This document shows positions 38,501 to 43,426 of a stretch of 64,000 bases of DNA, piece after piece. The notes beneath the pieces are model-generated. The model was not told where the DNA came from, made no database searches, and worked only from the letters and a program-made list of their open reading frames with translations. The translations under genes were made by a program, and so were the position numbers. Each line of letters starts with the position of its first letter. The first letter of the stretch is position 1. Source of the stretch: Symsagittifera roscoffensis (lineage: Eukaryota > Xenacoelomorpha > Acoela > Convolutidae); NCBI RefSeq assembly GCF_963678635.1, contig NC_087070.1, positions 35,283,109 to 35,347,108 of the forward strand. The letters are read 5' to 3'.

Positions 38501-40044
38501 CGGCGCAGCGTCGTGAGCTACAGTCACAAACTCGCATTCTTTCGAATCGCCTTCGAGTTCGTTGACGAACCGCAGTTTTCCGTGAGTCACCAACTGATGC
38601 TTCTTCATGTGGATGTCTCGGTTCCACAGAGACCCAGGAGGCAGTTTTTGAAGACCTTCTTTAAAATGCTCCGAGAACTTATAACCGCATCCGACACAAC
38701 AGCTAAAAACACGAAACTATTTATTGATGGCAGAATCAAAATTTAAATTCGTCATTTCAAATATCTAAATATTTTTTCAATTTTCATGACAAGCTTGGTT
38801 TTCATCGCAAAGCAAACAAATATTCAAGTCGAAACATTTATTTCTCATACCTTTCGTCTGGAAAGTCTGGAAGTCCAGAGTAGCTTTAAATTTGACCAAG
38901 TTCAAATATCAATCTGTCAATACATTATAAGTGAAATGCCCATCAACTTTGTTTAAAAAATTAGCATCCCAGGTGTTCAATTTCAGCACACTGTCACCGA
39001 CAGTCCGTTATTATCTTTGACAGCTAATAATAATTGAAAAAAATAATAATACAAAATCAACATCGAATTCCGGGGAAAATAATTTACCTCACGATAAAAC
39101 GCTGCATAGCTTTCTCAATTAAAGAATCAGCAAAAGATTACAAAAAACAGAAAATTAGAAAAATCATAAATTTCTCGCAGTTGTCTCATAGATTCGTACC
39201 AAACATCACAGATTCATCGCGAGAAAGTCTCATATTGAAAAATGATCAAACCTAGCCAATCGAAGATTGGAAAACAGTTATGAACGCAAGTAAACATAGA
39301 AAAAACACTCTACTTTCGAACTTCAAAGAAAAAAATAGATGCCATTTGAGCTCTTTCAATTCCTAGAACAATTCATGATTGGCGCTTTTTTAATAACCTA
39401 AACCCAACTAGAGAAAACTGGATCAATACGTTAAGTTTTTATTCCGCTGAAATCTAAAAATTAAATTCCATTTTCGAAACTAGAAATCATTCACGTTTTT
39501 TTTTCGCGCCATTTCCACGTTCGTATTTGGAGAGTGCTATTTACGTCACTTTCAGCAGATGAATTTCAATTGAACTCAAAAAGGGCATATATACCTAAAG
39601 GCATTCATAAACGCATCGATATGTATGAAAAACAATGTTCGTGAAAAAAAATCAGCAAGACCTATATAATAATCTTCACTATTTTCATTATTCTAAAACA
39701 GCGTCAACTGATGAAAAAATTTTTACAATCAATGAGCGTTAAAAGTAACGTCACTCAAGTGCGACTTACATTGAATCTTCGTCAACAGGCGTTCTCTGTG
39801 TTGTCGGCGATGTCACAGCGGCGGATCCGGAACCACCGCTTGCGTCTCCGGCTCCACCCGCGTCATCCTCTTTGGCCTTGAAATTTGCGCATCTGTCCTT
39901 AAGGAAAATCTGGTCGTGATCAAATCTCGAATGACCCCTCATTGCAGAAGCCACTTCGGAAATACTATGATGGCTCTTCCTTCGATCTAAACGTCCTTTG
40001 AATTTACGGACTGCTGTAGCGGCTTTAACGTTCCAAGAAGCCAT
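2397..40044 (-). CDS. TRPM-family cation channel gene (14 exons joined; 3' end outside window)
   Basis: Gene-level entry; exons are listed separately. TRPM proteins are tetrameric plasma-membrane cation channels. All 14 exons have AG acceptors and GT donors, and the reading phase carries through every junction, giving 1252 residues plus 2 nt. Order: N-terminal region (1-91), SLOG/MHR1-2 region (about 92-480), MHR3-4 (481-~850), S1-S2 (848-959), S3-S4 (960-1026), S5 and pore (1027-1105), outer loop and S6 (1106-1160), TRP helix (1161-1211), coiled-coil start (1212 on). The start codon at 40042-40044 has an in-frame TAA 12 nt upstream. The pore carries FGE, as in TRPM1/3/6/7, rather than the FGQ of TRPM2/4/5/8. 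Further 3' exons must lie left of position 1, so a C-terminal enzyme domain (NUDT9-H or kinase) cannot be judged. Largest intron is K-L, 9.8 kb. I assign the family with confidence, not the subfamily. Confidence 0.93.
2790..3995 (+). repeat. R4 degenerate tandem array (copy 1), unit about 150-190 bp
   Basis: Repeats of AACGGTC, AAACTTGAC, CCGTAACTTTTTTC or CCATAACTTTTTTC, GGCGTAGC and GGTAGTTTTCGA recur at irregular 150-190-bp steps. The opening block matches that of the second array at 44.65 kb, so the two arrays are copies of one larger repeat. Within intron 13 (2521-4632) of the TRPM gene; the rest of that intron (4000-4632) shows nothing recognisable. Confidence 0.75.
4633..4786 (-). CDS. 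TRPM exon 13 (TRP helix; residues 1161-1212)
   Basis: Acceptor GTGTAG, donor GTGAGA. It reads STIEWKNEMFLLCQEYSDKP followed by VLPPPLSIF, matching the TRPM TRP-box region 'NQVWKFQRYxLIMxYHxRPVLPPPLIIF'. It ends in a Lys/Asp-rich stretch (CCKKDDE) just before the coiled coil. Confidence 0.94.
4830..4960. repeat. Short tandem repeat in TRPM intron 12
   Basis: CCGAAAAAAAAGATATT, TTCAACAGTGGCGGAAATTA and a variant TTCAATAGTGGCGGAAATTA repeat in alternation over about 130 bp. Low complexity, no coding sense. Confidence 0.6.
5255..5421 (-). CDS. TRPM exon 12 (outer pore loop, S6; residues 1105-1160)
   Basis: Acceptor TGAATAG, donor GTACAT. The outer loop is unusually polar (NGSDPDSNGTSS, with two Asn-X-Ser/Thr sites that could be glycosylated). 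S6 follows, VWLLAAYLLIGNVLILNLLIAIF, matching the invariant TRPM 'LLVANILLVNLLIAMF'. Followed by a 468-bp intron containing a poly-G run at about 5216-5225. Confidence 0.95.
6055..6475 (+). repeat. R1 interspersed repeat, near full length
   Basis: Begins near CCAACAGACAGTTGGAAAAG, includes GAGAAAACTGGATCAATAG, the Phe-rich middle, GGAGTTTGCCTTCC and AACAAAGGA, and ends near ATGACCTGCCTAAGAGTCTT. R1 appears at least ten times in the window, always on the plus strand as written or nearly so, with 75-90 percent similarity by eye. No ORF; likely a non-autonomous mobile element. The rest of 5422-6984 shows nothing else recognisable. Confidence 0.75.
6985..7940 (-). pseudogene. Dead non-LTR retrotransposon (CR1/L2-like reverse transcriptase)
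   Basis: Three minus-strand segments match, in the right order, a CR1/L2-type reverse transcriptase broken by stops and frameshifts. About 7930-7710: SLKTGEVPDLLKIGQSSPLL and GNFRKITNVSILSKIVEKHV (motif 'NYRPVSNLSFLSKILEKVV'). About 7680-7560: ALLKFTCDIAAMVEKGEISI. About 7350-7320: KYADDSQLNIAF, carrying the YADD catalytic box. About 7240-6985: IRKYVSSANAANLVRSFVIS, then DHISSSLTELYWLPTKYRI (motif 'HITPVLxxLHWLPV'). It sits in the 9.8-kb TRPM intron 11 in the same orientation as the host gene. It may extend upstream to ~8300, where an open stretch (8087-8302) is not recognised. Confidence 0.85.
8640..8900 (+). repeat. R1 interspersed repeat, divergent partial copy
   Basis: Shares GGAGAGYGNTRTTTRAC-like text, the run TTTTGAATTGAACT, and a tail resembling TTGAGCGTGAAC followed by an A-rich stretch and GACCTAAATAAG. 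More decayed than the 6.1-kb copy. Confidence 0.5.
8901..10050. other. Intronic stretch with nothing recognised
   Basis: AT-rich intron DNA of TRPM. It includes another R1 fragment near 9365-9500 (CCAACAGACAGCTG followed by A-rich sequence). Short open frames here (for example 9565-9774 minus, 9883-10167 plus) show no family motif and no typical codon use. Confidence 0.5.
10060..10145 (-). repeat. tRNA-like SINE fragment (A-box and B-box on minus strand)
   Basis: On the minus strand a box-A-like TGGCTGGGTGGTTTG is followed about 40 nt later by a box-B-like AGATCGAATCC inside GGTCGC..GACC, the layout of a tRNA gene head. The cloverleaf is not complete enough for a functional tRNA, so I read it as a tRNA-derived SINE or tRNA relic. 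Confidence 0.55.
10154..10215. repeat. 14-bp minisatellite (CACGAAATACTAGT)
   Basis: Four to five tandem copies of CACGAAAYACTAGT, one diverged to CTTCAAACACTAGT. It directly adjoins the tRNA-like fragment, so it may be that SINE's tail repeat. Confidence 0.85.
10415..10875 (+). repeat. R2 interspersed repeat
   Basis: Landmarks shared by all R2 copies: ATGGAGCAGTAATAACA, a T-rich tract, CACGCCA, TAAGCTTCCTTCAACCAAT, ATCGCGCGTTAATTG, TTTTTGAATGATATAAAAA, and a terminal TTACTTTCGTTTCGAAAGTC palindrome followed by GGAACAATAA. About 460 bp. No ORF. Confidence 0.8.
11003..11097. repeat. Tandem duplication, 47-bp period
   Basis: CTGAAATCGAGTTTTTTATT..GGAACAAATAGCTT occurs twice head to tail, nearly identical, which points to a recent slippage or duplication event. 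Confidence 0.9.
11100..13059. other. Intronic stretch, no gene seen
   Basis: AT-rich intron of TRPM with short shared words (TGTCAAAGCACATGCTATC at about 11156, TGCGACTTAGGTTGGAAAAA at about 11215) that recur beside R2 copies elsewhere. There is a GC-richer patch at 11580-11650 (GGCTCGAACCCC..GGGGCAAGGAGG) of unknown nature. Short open frames here look spurious. Confidence 0.5.
13060..13560 (+). repeat. R1 interspersed repeat, near full length
   Basis: Contains CAATCGAATATTTGAAAAGAG, GCCCTTTAAACTCTTTGAA, TGAGAAAACTGGATCAATAG, GTTTGTATTTGGAGAGTGCT and the 3' mark AATCAGCAAGACCTATATAA. Very close to the copy at 39245-39700, sharing CATATATACCTAA and ATGTATGAA in the middle. Confidence 0.8.
13561..15226. 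other. Intronic stretch next to TRPM exon 11, nothing recognised
   Basis: The 3' side of the 9.8-kb intron. It contains a threefold short repeat AGATACGCAAAAYGTCCT at about 14915-14960 and CAATCTCCCCCT twice at 15037-15080. No coding signal or transposon ends were found. Confidence 0.5.
15227..15461 (-). CDS. TRPM exon 11 (S4-S5 linker, S5, pore helix; residues 1027-1105)
   Basis: Acceptor CTGTAG, donor GTGAGT; ends after one base of a codon. AIGRLGPLWIMMRKMFKEML is the linker; S5 is about LIFITVLLVFLLGYGICTI. The pore helix and filter region reads PSLQMFGELFLETLVE. FGE with more glutamates nearby matches the acidic filter position of the TRPM1/3/6/7 group, where the glutamate supports divalent permeation. 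Confidence 0.93.
16590..17290 (+). repeat. Degenerate tandem repeat, period about 185 bp
   Basis: AAGCCGATATATTATAGGCC at about 16713 and AAGCCGATATAATGTAGGCC at about 16891, each followed by AAAACCTAT and a CGAAAAAAA tract, with a third diverged unit near 17070. Related text (CTAAGCCGACATAGCATAA) occurs at about 28020. Within TRPM intron 10. Confidence 0.7.
17315..17410 (-). repeat. tRNA-like SINE fragment (copy a)
   Basis: Minus strand reads TTAGTCTGGAGTTAACGAAT, then after a small hairpin AAGGGTCCCGGGTTCTAA (box-B-like). The same arrangement is at 47300-47390 with better box B. Adjoining downstream text (CGGAAAAAGTC..TTGCTCATC..CGCAAGCG) is also shared with that copy. Directly beside TRPM exon 10. 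Confidence 0.5.
17570..17770 (-). CDS. TRPM exon 10 (S3-S4; residues 960-1026)
   Basis: Exactly 67 codons, acceptor TTTGTAG, donor GTGAGA. It contains GYLASEWNIIDVIYLSMIF (S3, matching 'WNxxDxxAI') and YGMVTLLLWLRVIRLYQ (S4). Compared with other TRPMs, where RLMHIFTIHKELGP spans the S4-S5 linker, the junction RLYQ-AIGRLGP looks about three residues short. Confidence 0.93.
17771..19900. other. TRPM intron 9, first part; nothing recognised
   Basis: Begins with an (AAAC)n run just upstream of exon 10 (17774-17800). The rest is AT-rich sequence without coding signal, complete repeats or transposon ends that I could see. Confidence 0.5.
19905..20350 (+). repeat. Two partial R1 copies in tandem
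   Basis: Two successive segments each carry the R1 middle and tail (TTTGATAGTGGAGTTTG and AGAAGAGCGTAATTTGGC, then GCCAAACC or GCCAAGCC and TTGAGCGTGAAC). Each has the A-rich tract and the GACTTATAA-type ending. Confidence 0.55.
20553..22550 (+). repeat. Tandem duplication of a ~1-kb block containing R2
   Basis: Copy 1 (20553-21632) and copy 2 (21633-22550) share CACAGAGGCGAAGTCGCACT, the R2 element (20738-21370 and 21820-22290), GACTGTACTAAATAGTCGG and a common end near ACGAGTTTGAATCACAGA. They are about 97 percent alike by eye. Copy 1 is longer because its T-rich and CACACGC part is itself duplicated (20766-20850 and 20914-21000). Confidence 0.9.
22774..22866. repeat. Tandem duplication, ~47-bp period
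   Basis: CTTTTTATGCTTCTGGATCA..ACTAAGGGTA occurs twice in a row with almost no change. A second small tandem repeat (GATATCTAACTGAAAAGTA, 27-bp period, two copies) lies at about 22978-23035. Confidence 0.88.
22867..23793. other. TRPM intron 9, end; nothing further recognised
   Basis: AT-rich intron leading to exon 9. Open frames at 23239-23457 (minus) and 23311-23559 (plus) overlap each other on opposite strands and show no family features. Confidence 0.5.
23794..24131 (-). CDS. TRPM exon 9 (pre-S1, S1, S2; residues 847-959)
   Basis: Acceptor TGTTCAG, donor GTGTGT. After an acidic and polar linker it reads FLQKAKIFYTAPVTKFITH, the conserved TRPM 'FYxAPIVKFW' approach to S1. S1 is about YIVFLLMYSWMVL and S2 about MEILVVVLATSYAVEEIRQ; the terminal EEIRQ matches the LEKIRE end of S2 in other members. 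Confidence 0.94.
24387..25185 (-). CDS. TRPM exon 8 (MHR3-MHR4; residues 581-847)
   Basis: The longest exon (799 bp). It includes TRRYTLKDV-like sequence leading to a variable Ser/Thr/Asp-rich loop, the conserved 'YPFVELCLWAILANRKQMALFFW' helix pair, and the 'FQELAVGVIDVCYKTDHELAKRLV' helix. NCKFFLATACVQACVEGYWKG precedes the hydrophobic run that leads to S1. The donor chosen, GTCAGA at 24381-24386, is weaker than the others, but it is the one that keeps phase with exon 9. A slightly different 3' end is possible. Confidence 0.9.
25452..25751 (-). CDS. TRPM exon 7 (residues 481-580)
   Basis: Exactly 100 codons, phase 0 at both ends (acceptor TTTTAG, donor GTAAGA). It contains ELDAAILHSLLQGD and PLELAVTWNRDDVAASDIL, the TRPM block 'DIEMAILTALLKG...LSLALAWNRVDIARSQIF', then NFVKLFMECGFVMKDFL and LELLYNYA. 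This is the start of the helical MHR3 solenoid. Confidence 0.95.
25829..26196. mobile_element. hAT-like non-autonomous element (MITE), 368 bp, TSD ATAACTAT
   Basis: Ends CAAGGCTGTAAAAAATATAT and ATATATTTTTTCAGCCCTG are near-perfect inverted repeats. The element is flanked by identical 8-bp direct repeats ATAACTAT at 25821-25828 and 26197-26204, the target size of hAT transposases. AT-rich interior, no ORF. In TRPM intron 6. Confidence 0.9.
26335..26754. mobile_element. hAT-like non-autonomous element (MITE), 420 bp, TSD TCAACAAT
   Basis: Terminal inverted repeats CAAGGTTGCAT and ATGCAACCCTG, flanked by 8-bp direct repeats TCAACAAT at 26327-26334 and 26755-26762. The subterminal regions carry repeated ATTTAAATCCGATTTT and ATCGATTTTTATT words in both orientations, typical hAT transposase-binding layout. 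No coding capacity. Confidence 0.92.
26859..27030 (-). CDS. TRPM exon 6 (residues 423-480)
   Basis: Acceptor GTGTAG, donor GTAACT. It ends with KKENLLTVYK, matching the conserved 'CMKKKELVTVF' helix that closes MHR2 in other TRPMs. The front half (KWLTPEKESSIKKMVADAFF) is helical. The open frame runs past the donor for 27 codons, but the next exon and the family alignment place the end here. Confidence 0.9.
27031..28399. other. TRPM intron 5, first part
   Basis: Mostly featureless AT-rich intron. An R1 fragment (TTGAGAAAACTGGATCAATAG then AGAAGTCGATCACGTTTT) lies at about 27865-28010 and a piece related to the 16.6-kb tandem repeat at about 28010-28115. No coding signal. Confidence 0.5.
28400..28690 (+). 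repeat. R1 interspersed repeat, 5' and middle parts
   Basis: Contains ACATAACCAATAGAAAGTTG, GAGATAATCGGATCAATGG, TTTTATTCCACAG and AGTCAGTCACGTTTTT. Followed at 28705 by the CACAGAGGCGAAGCTGCGCT hairpin-bearing word found beside several R2-associated blocks. Confidence 0.6.
29012..29270 (+). repeat. Fragment of the 20.5-kb duplicated block
   Basis: Shares CACAGAGGCGAAGTTGCACT, AATATGACCGACAACGCTAC, TGGGAAAAACTGAATGAG and CATGCCTCAATTTATAGAG with the tandem blocks at 20553 and 21633, but the R2 part is missing. The first word contains a short inverted repeat GCGAAGT/ACTTCGC. Confidence 0.75.
29285..29372 (-). repeat. tRNA-like SINE fragment with strong B-box
   Basis: Minus strand carries GGTTCGAACCTC, a perfect tRNA box B within a paired T-arm (GAGGGTTCGAACCTC), preceded about 40-50 nt by AACGTAGAGGTAGAGAAGG, an A-box-like D-arm. 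The anticodon arm is poor, so it is better read as a tRNA-derived SINE head than a tRNA gene. Confidence 0.55.
29685..29895. mobile_element. hAT-like MITE, 211 bp, TSD ATCCAATG, with a 19-bp poly-C tract
   Basis: Ends GGCTCTTTTTCC and GGAAAAAGAGCC are perfect inverted repeats. The 8-bp target duplication ATCCAATG is at 29677-29684 and 29896-29903. The rejoined flanks match empty sites at about 11153 and 4545 (AATCGAATG or TTCAAATG followed by TCAAAGCACATGCTATCAAA), which proves insertion into a pre-existing repeat. A run of about 19 C follows the left end (29698-29716). Confidence 0.93.
30120..30291 (-). CDS. TRPM exon 5 (residues 366-423)
   Basis: Acceptor GTGTAG, donor GTGAGT. It reads KKQIPLVVVVVGGNITSFRA then GIPVVLCEMG, matching the TRPM 'GVPVVxLVVEGGPN...PPVPVVVCDGSGRASD' strands, with the usual GSGRASDIL changed to a ITTSASDII-type sequence. 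Joins exon 4 by a split GAA codon and exon 6 by a split TCG codon. Confidence 0.92.
30292..30997. other. TRPM intron 4; nothing recognised
   Basis: 706-bp AT-rich intron between exons 4 and 5. No repeats, transposon ends or coding signals stood out. Confidence 0.5.
30998..31247 (-). CDS. TRPM exon 4 (residues 283-366)
   Basis: Acceptor TTTTAG, donor GTTAGA, ending after one base of a codon. It contains LNPNHSFFVLVDNG, equivalent to the LDPNHTHFILVDDG block before the second half of the SLOG region. Frame and phase agree with exons 3 and 5. The preceding intron (31248-37870) is 6.6 kb and holds several transposons. Confidence 0.9.
31819..32209. mobile_element. hAT-like foldback element, 391 bp, TSD TCCCCGCC
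   Basis: Terminal inverted repeats CAGGGCTGGTCAA and TTGACCAGCCCTG (13 bp, perfect) with 8-bp target duplication TCCCCGCC at 31811-31818 and 32210-32217. The subterminal parts are packed with GTTTTAAAC and TGTTTAAAAC palindromes in both orientations. No ORF. In TRPM intron 3. Confidence 0.93.
34640..35155 (-). mobile_element. Old MITE copy (29.7-kb family, reversed) interrupted by an R1 repeat
   Basis: The text at about 34660-34715 (CCCACCTGCAATTTTTAC..GTTCAAATCGTCCAG) and at 35030-35155 (CATGCGGACTAATTAGG, TATGGTCTTCATATTTAA, TAACCACTCGT, GAAAGAGCC) matches in order the reverse complement of the 29685-29895 MITE. Between them lies an R1 copy (about 34725-35010). This nested arrangement says R1 inserted after the MITE. 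Ends are approximate. Confidence 0.6.
34725..35010 (+). repeat. R1 interspersed repeat inserted in an old MITE
   Basis: Contains AACCAACAGATGGTCGGAAG, TAGAGAAAACTGGATCAATAG and AACAAAGGAAATGAACTGAA, then TTGAGCGTGAAC. Shorter than the 13.1- and 39.2-kb copies. Confidence 0.7.
35960..36330 (+). repeat. R1 interspersed repeat
   Basis: Contains GTTTGAGGAAAATGGATCAAT, TTTTTATTCCGCAACGAAAT, CATGTCGATCATGTTTTT, TTCGATAGTGGAGTTGGCC and AACAAAGG, then TTGAGTGTGAACAAC, and runs into a poly-C tract at 36338. Confidence 0.75.
36705..36917. mobile_element. hAT-like MITE, 213 bp, TSD GTCTCAAG
   Basis: Ends GGCTCTTTTCCAGTTCCCCC and GGGGGAACTGGAAAAGAGCT form about 27-bp inverted repeats. Direct repeats GTCTCAAG lie at 36697-36704 and 36918-36925. 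Size and tips match the 29685-29895 element but the interior is unrelated, so both may be mobilised by one transposase. C-rich tracts lie on both sides (36338-36420 and 36943-36990). Confidence 0.93.
37871..37900 (-). CDS. TRPM exon 3 (30-nt microexon; residues 273-282)
   Basis: A 30-base microexon reading DHHKGPRYEE, with acceptor GAACAG and donor GTAAGT, phase 0 on both sides. It joins exon 2 to exon 4 in a region that varies among TRPMs, just before the conserved LNPNHSFFVLVDNG block. Because it is a whole number of codons it could be skipped without a frameshift. Its small size makes it less certain than the other exons. Confidence 0.7.
38162..38702 (-). CDS. TRPM exon 2 (SLOG/MHR1 core; residues 92-272)
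   Basis: Acceptor TTTTTAG, donor GTAAGC; 541 bp. It opens with CCVGCGYKFSEH and includes KLPPGSLWNRDIH, close to the conserved start of the TRPM homology region. It contains the SLOG-type nucleotide-binding fold signature IVSVLAGHE, then WIITGGTHVGLTKVVGEAV, the glycine-rich loop that in TRPM2 contributes to the N-terminal ADP-ribose site. CIGINTWGTI follows, matching the IGIAPWG block of other TRPMs. Whether this copy binds a nucleotide is inference. Confidence 0.92.
38703..39769. other. TRPM intron 1, holding one R1 copy
   Basis: Besides the R1 repeat at 39245-39700 nothing is recognised. A small open frame at 39034-39255 is A/T-rich and not conserved with any family I know. Confidence 0.5.
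39245..39700 (+). repeat. R1 interspersed repeat, near full length
   Basis: Contains AACCTAGCCAATCGAAGATT, TAGAGAAAACTGGATCAATA, CGTTCGTATTTGGAGAGTGC, AGGGCATATATACCTAA and AATCAGCAAGACCTATATAA. Closest relative is 13060-13560. It ends about 70 bp before the exon 1 donor of TRPM. Confidence 0.8.
39770..40044 (-). CDS. TRPM exon 1 (start codon; residues 1-91)
   Basis: Starts MASWNVKAATAVRKFKGRLD. The codons just upstream of the ATG are TAA CGG AAA GTT, so the start is bounded by an in-frame stop. The exon ends GATTCAAT before GTAAGT, leaving a codon split after two bases. The first half is basic; the second half is rich in Gly, Ala, Ser and Asp. The stretch IFLKDRCANFK sits where TRPM N-termini begin to be conserved. 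No signal peptide, as expected for a cytosolic N-terminus. Confidence 0.85.
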
Positions 40045-40856
40045 AACTTTCCGTTAAATTTGAAGCAACAACTCAATTGCAATAATTTCAATAAATCGAA
40101 CAAAATTGAGAATTCAAATCCAAATTCATTTGAAAAACTGCAAACACAATACTAAAAAAAAACTTTTCTGGGGAAGATCTTCAAAGTTGATCGCTTTGAA
40201 ATTGCTGCTTTTTAAGTGATTTAAAGCTACAATTGTCACCCCATATGGCGTAAAAAGGACAATAAGTGTAAGGTAAGAATAATGCAGTAGCCTCAAAAAC
40301 GGAACTAGAGTTCCCTGAAAAACATCTTGCCTATATGAACAGTAATTGCAAATCTATCTCAATTTTAATATTTGTGGCTCCGCTTTAATGCGTTCCCATA
40401 ATAACGAACCGGAGGAAAAGAACTTTGATATCCGCTTCTATCATACCAACTGTTAGATAGTTGTTTATGCTGACTTTAAAAGCTAACACCCAGAATTTAA
40501 AAAAGATATGACAAAAGATAAGCACTATTTCAAATCCGCTTCAGGTGGCAAGACTAAAATTTACATATTGAATTTCAAATTTTATCGCTAACAATTCAAC
40601 TTCTACCACACAATAAAACTAGTACAAAGTTTCTTTGAACAATTCCTCGGAAAAAATCGACAGATGCAAAAAGACGGTGGATTTCAACAATTTTCAATTC
40701 TCCAAAACAGTTTAAATTTGAATACGTGACTGAATAAAGAAAAAGATTGCCGCTTGATCTTCTTAGATAGCATTGGTTGACCTGGAAATGCGGTTTCAAG
40801 GTAATCCAAAAAGATCGAGTGGATTTATTGAGCAACTGACAAGGAAAATTGCTTCC
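40045..40856. other. Region just upstream of the TRPM start codon
   Basis: AT-rich, no CpG-rich patch, no clear TATA or initiator signal that I can defend. A 5' untranslated exon or the TRPM promoter is expected in or beyond this stretch but cannot be pinned down. A minus-strand open frame at 40596-40835 has no recognised features. Confidence 0.4.
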
Positions 40857-41030
40857 AGATCAAATTTCGAAGTTATCAGAACAAATTTCATCACATTCAA
40901 TCTTTTTGAATTTACAAATTAAGATAAAAGTATTTTAATAATTCAACTTGTTTTGACACAATGATGATATGCAGAGCTCCGTATTACTTGCGGTAAAAAA
41001 AACTAGAAGTCAACTTTCAAACAAAAACTA

Positions 41031-41504
41031 TCAGCAAAACCGGAATTGTTCAAAAAAAATTCCACTAAAAAAGCCTGCTACCCTACTCAGTCGATTTCAA
41101 GACCAACTTAAACTATCTAAATCAGCAGCTCTTGTAATCTGGAAACAATGCAAACAGAGAAAAAAGAAAATCTGCTTGCGCCGGAGATGCACCGAATGCG
41201 CATTACTAATGCTATTATGCTGCTACGAGACAACTTAAAGGAAATGGATTTGATTTTATCTCCTACACGAGAGATCCATCAAAACATTGCATGGTGAATA
41301 AACATTGCATTGTCGCAGAATTTTTTCTATGAAATAATCAATCTCAGAACATTTCATAATTCAGCACTACGGACTTATCAACCTTTCAAAATTCATCAAT
41401 TTTTAAATGAAGCTGTAATTGTGCTACCAGATACTGCATTAATATCTCAAAAAATGAGAAATTTCCAAGTTTCGAGAAAATTTGTACACTTTGATAACTT
41501 TTAA
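41031..41504 (+). pseudogene. Decayed unknown ORF in duplication copy 1
   Basis: Read with one small frameshift near 41145, the segment gives a coherent protein-like text: FKKIPLKKPATLLSRFQDQL, KLSKSAALVIWK, ENLLAPEMHRMRITNAIMLL, then KEMDLILSPTREIHQNIAW followed by an in-frame TGA. It continues in the same frame as SQNFFYEIINLRTFHNSAL to HFDNF and a TAA at 41504. I do not recognise the family. It may be the remnant of a transposon-encoded protein. Confidence 0.45.
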
Positions 41505-42954
41505 GAAGCTAAAAAATTTTAGGTTTTTTGTCTATGAAGAAAGCAAATCTTATTAAAAAGGGCAACAACTTTTAAAAAGTAAAATTAATCTGGATTAAAA
41601 CACGACTCACAAACTGCAGACTTAACAAGGATAGCCGGTTACTGTGTAAGTAGCACAGAATGTTCCGAACATATCCTTAAAAAATACAAACAGTTTTTTT
41701 TCATGTTTTTCTTTTATATGAGTGTTTTTTTTCTAGTCTATGGAGCAGTAATAACAAAAAATTAAATAAAACAAAAAAATTGATTTTTTTTTTCATTTGA
41801 GATATTTTGTGAAAATCAATTCCTCGCACGCCATACCAAGTAAAAAGAGATAAATTTCGCTCTTAGCAACAAATCAATTATGGCAAATAAGCTTCCTTCA
41901 ACCAATTTGGTACGAGTTCTATGACGGATTAAATCTCCGCTTGCGCATTATTAGCGCGAAATATATCGCGCGTTAATTGTCCCAAATTGGCCCCAAAAAC
42001 GTCACAAAAAATAATCACAGGTGAAACATCTTTTCAAATTTAAGCTCAGGACAACAACACTTCTTGAATGATATAAAAAAAAATCCCGTCGAAAATGGCC
42101 AGTTGAGTCGAAATTTGTCTGAAAAAAAGCACCCCGATCACAAATCTTCCATTACTTTCGTTAGAATGTCGGAACAATAATAGTCTGTGTGAAAATCCTT
42201 AGCATTGGCTGCACTTAATAGCTGGTTATAGATCAAAAGGAACACTTTCAAAATGAACACAATTTATCGCAACAATATTTGTGACTTATAGCATGAACTA
42301 TCTTTTTTTCCAGCCTAACACAAGAATCGCTTTTGTAAAAAAAACCGCAAAAAAACTATCGTTGACGAAATAATCAGGTCAAAATTTGAAAACAAGGTTT
42401 TCCGGAAATACATTTTAGACTAATTTAGAAAAAAAATTAATAATTGGACAATACGATGTGCCATCACATTAATGGATATGAATGAAGCGAAAAAGCTGAA
42501 AATGAAACTTGGATACTAAGTTGTGTTCAGCTAACAGCGCACACTGTCAGAAAAAAATCAGAAACCATGCCTTCGAAAGAAAAAAACTGAAATAAATTTA
42601 AAAAATCACACGAAAAATCGCTTCAAAGATTTTTCTGTTCAAATTGAAAGTTTCTGCGTGTATTAGAAAAAACGCATTACAAAAAGATGGACAAAAAGGT
42701 TTGCGCGTGTTAAGTTCTAAGAAATGATTTTACCAATTAATCGAATAGCAGTTTCTGAAAAAAAAATTAGCCGACAAAATCCAGATCAAATTTCGAAGTT
42801 ATTAGAACAAAATTCATCACATTCAATCTTTTTGATTTTGAAATTAAGATAAAAGTATTGTGATAATTCAACTTATTTTGACACAATGATGATATGCAGA
42901 GCTCCGTATTACTTGCGGTAAAAAAACTAGAAGTCAATTTTCAAAACTACCACC

Positions 42955-43426
42955 AAAACCGGAATTGTTTAAAAAAATTCCACTGAGAAAGCCTGCTACC
43001 CTACTCAGTCTATTTCAAGACCAACTTAAACTATCTAAATCAGCAGCCCTTGTAATCAGGAAACTATATATGCAAACAGAGAAAAAAGAAAATCTGCTTG
43101 CGCCGGAGATGCACCGAATGCGCATTACTAATGCTATTATGCTGCTACGAGACAAATAAAAGGAAATGGATTTGATTTTATCTCCTGCACGAGAGATCCA
43201 TCAAAACATTGCATGGTGAAGAAACATTGCATTGTCACAGAATTTTTTCTATGAAATAATCAATCTCAGAACATTTCATAATTCAGCACTACGGACTTAT
43301 CAACCTTTCAAAATTCATCAATTTTTAAATGAAGCTGTAATTGTGCTACCAGATACTGCATTAATATCTCAAAAAATGAGAAATTTCCAAGTTTCGAGAA
43401 AATTTGTACACTTTGATAACTTTTAA
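42955..43426 (+). pseudogene. Decayed unknown ORF in duplication copy 2
   Basis: Same sequence as 41031-41504. The frame is unbroken from FKKIPLRKPATLLSLFQDQL through APEMHRMRITNAIMLLRDK, but a TAA replaces the AAC-TTA of copy 1. The TGA after NIAW is kept, and the last 64 residues are identical to copy 1. Function unknown. Confidence 0.45.

Noticed and set aside
41297-41299. In-frame TGA as a selenocysteine or readthrough codon
   Set aside because: The ORF carries other damage (frameshift in copy 1, TAA in copy 2), so the shared TGA is more simply an old stop inherited before duplication.
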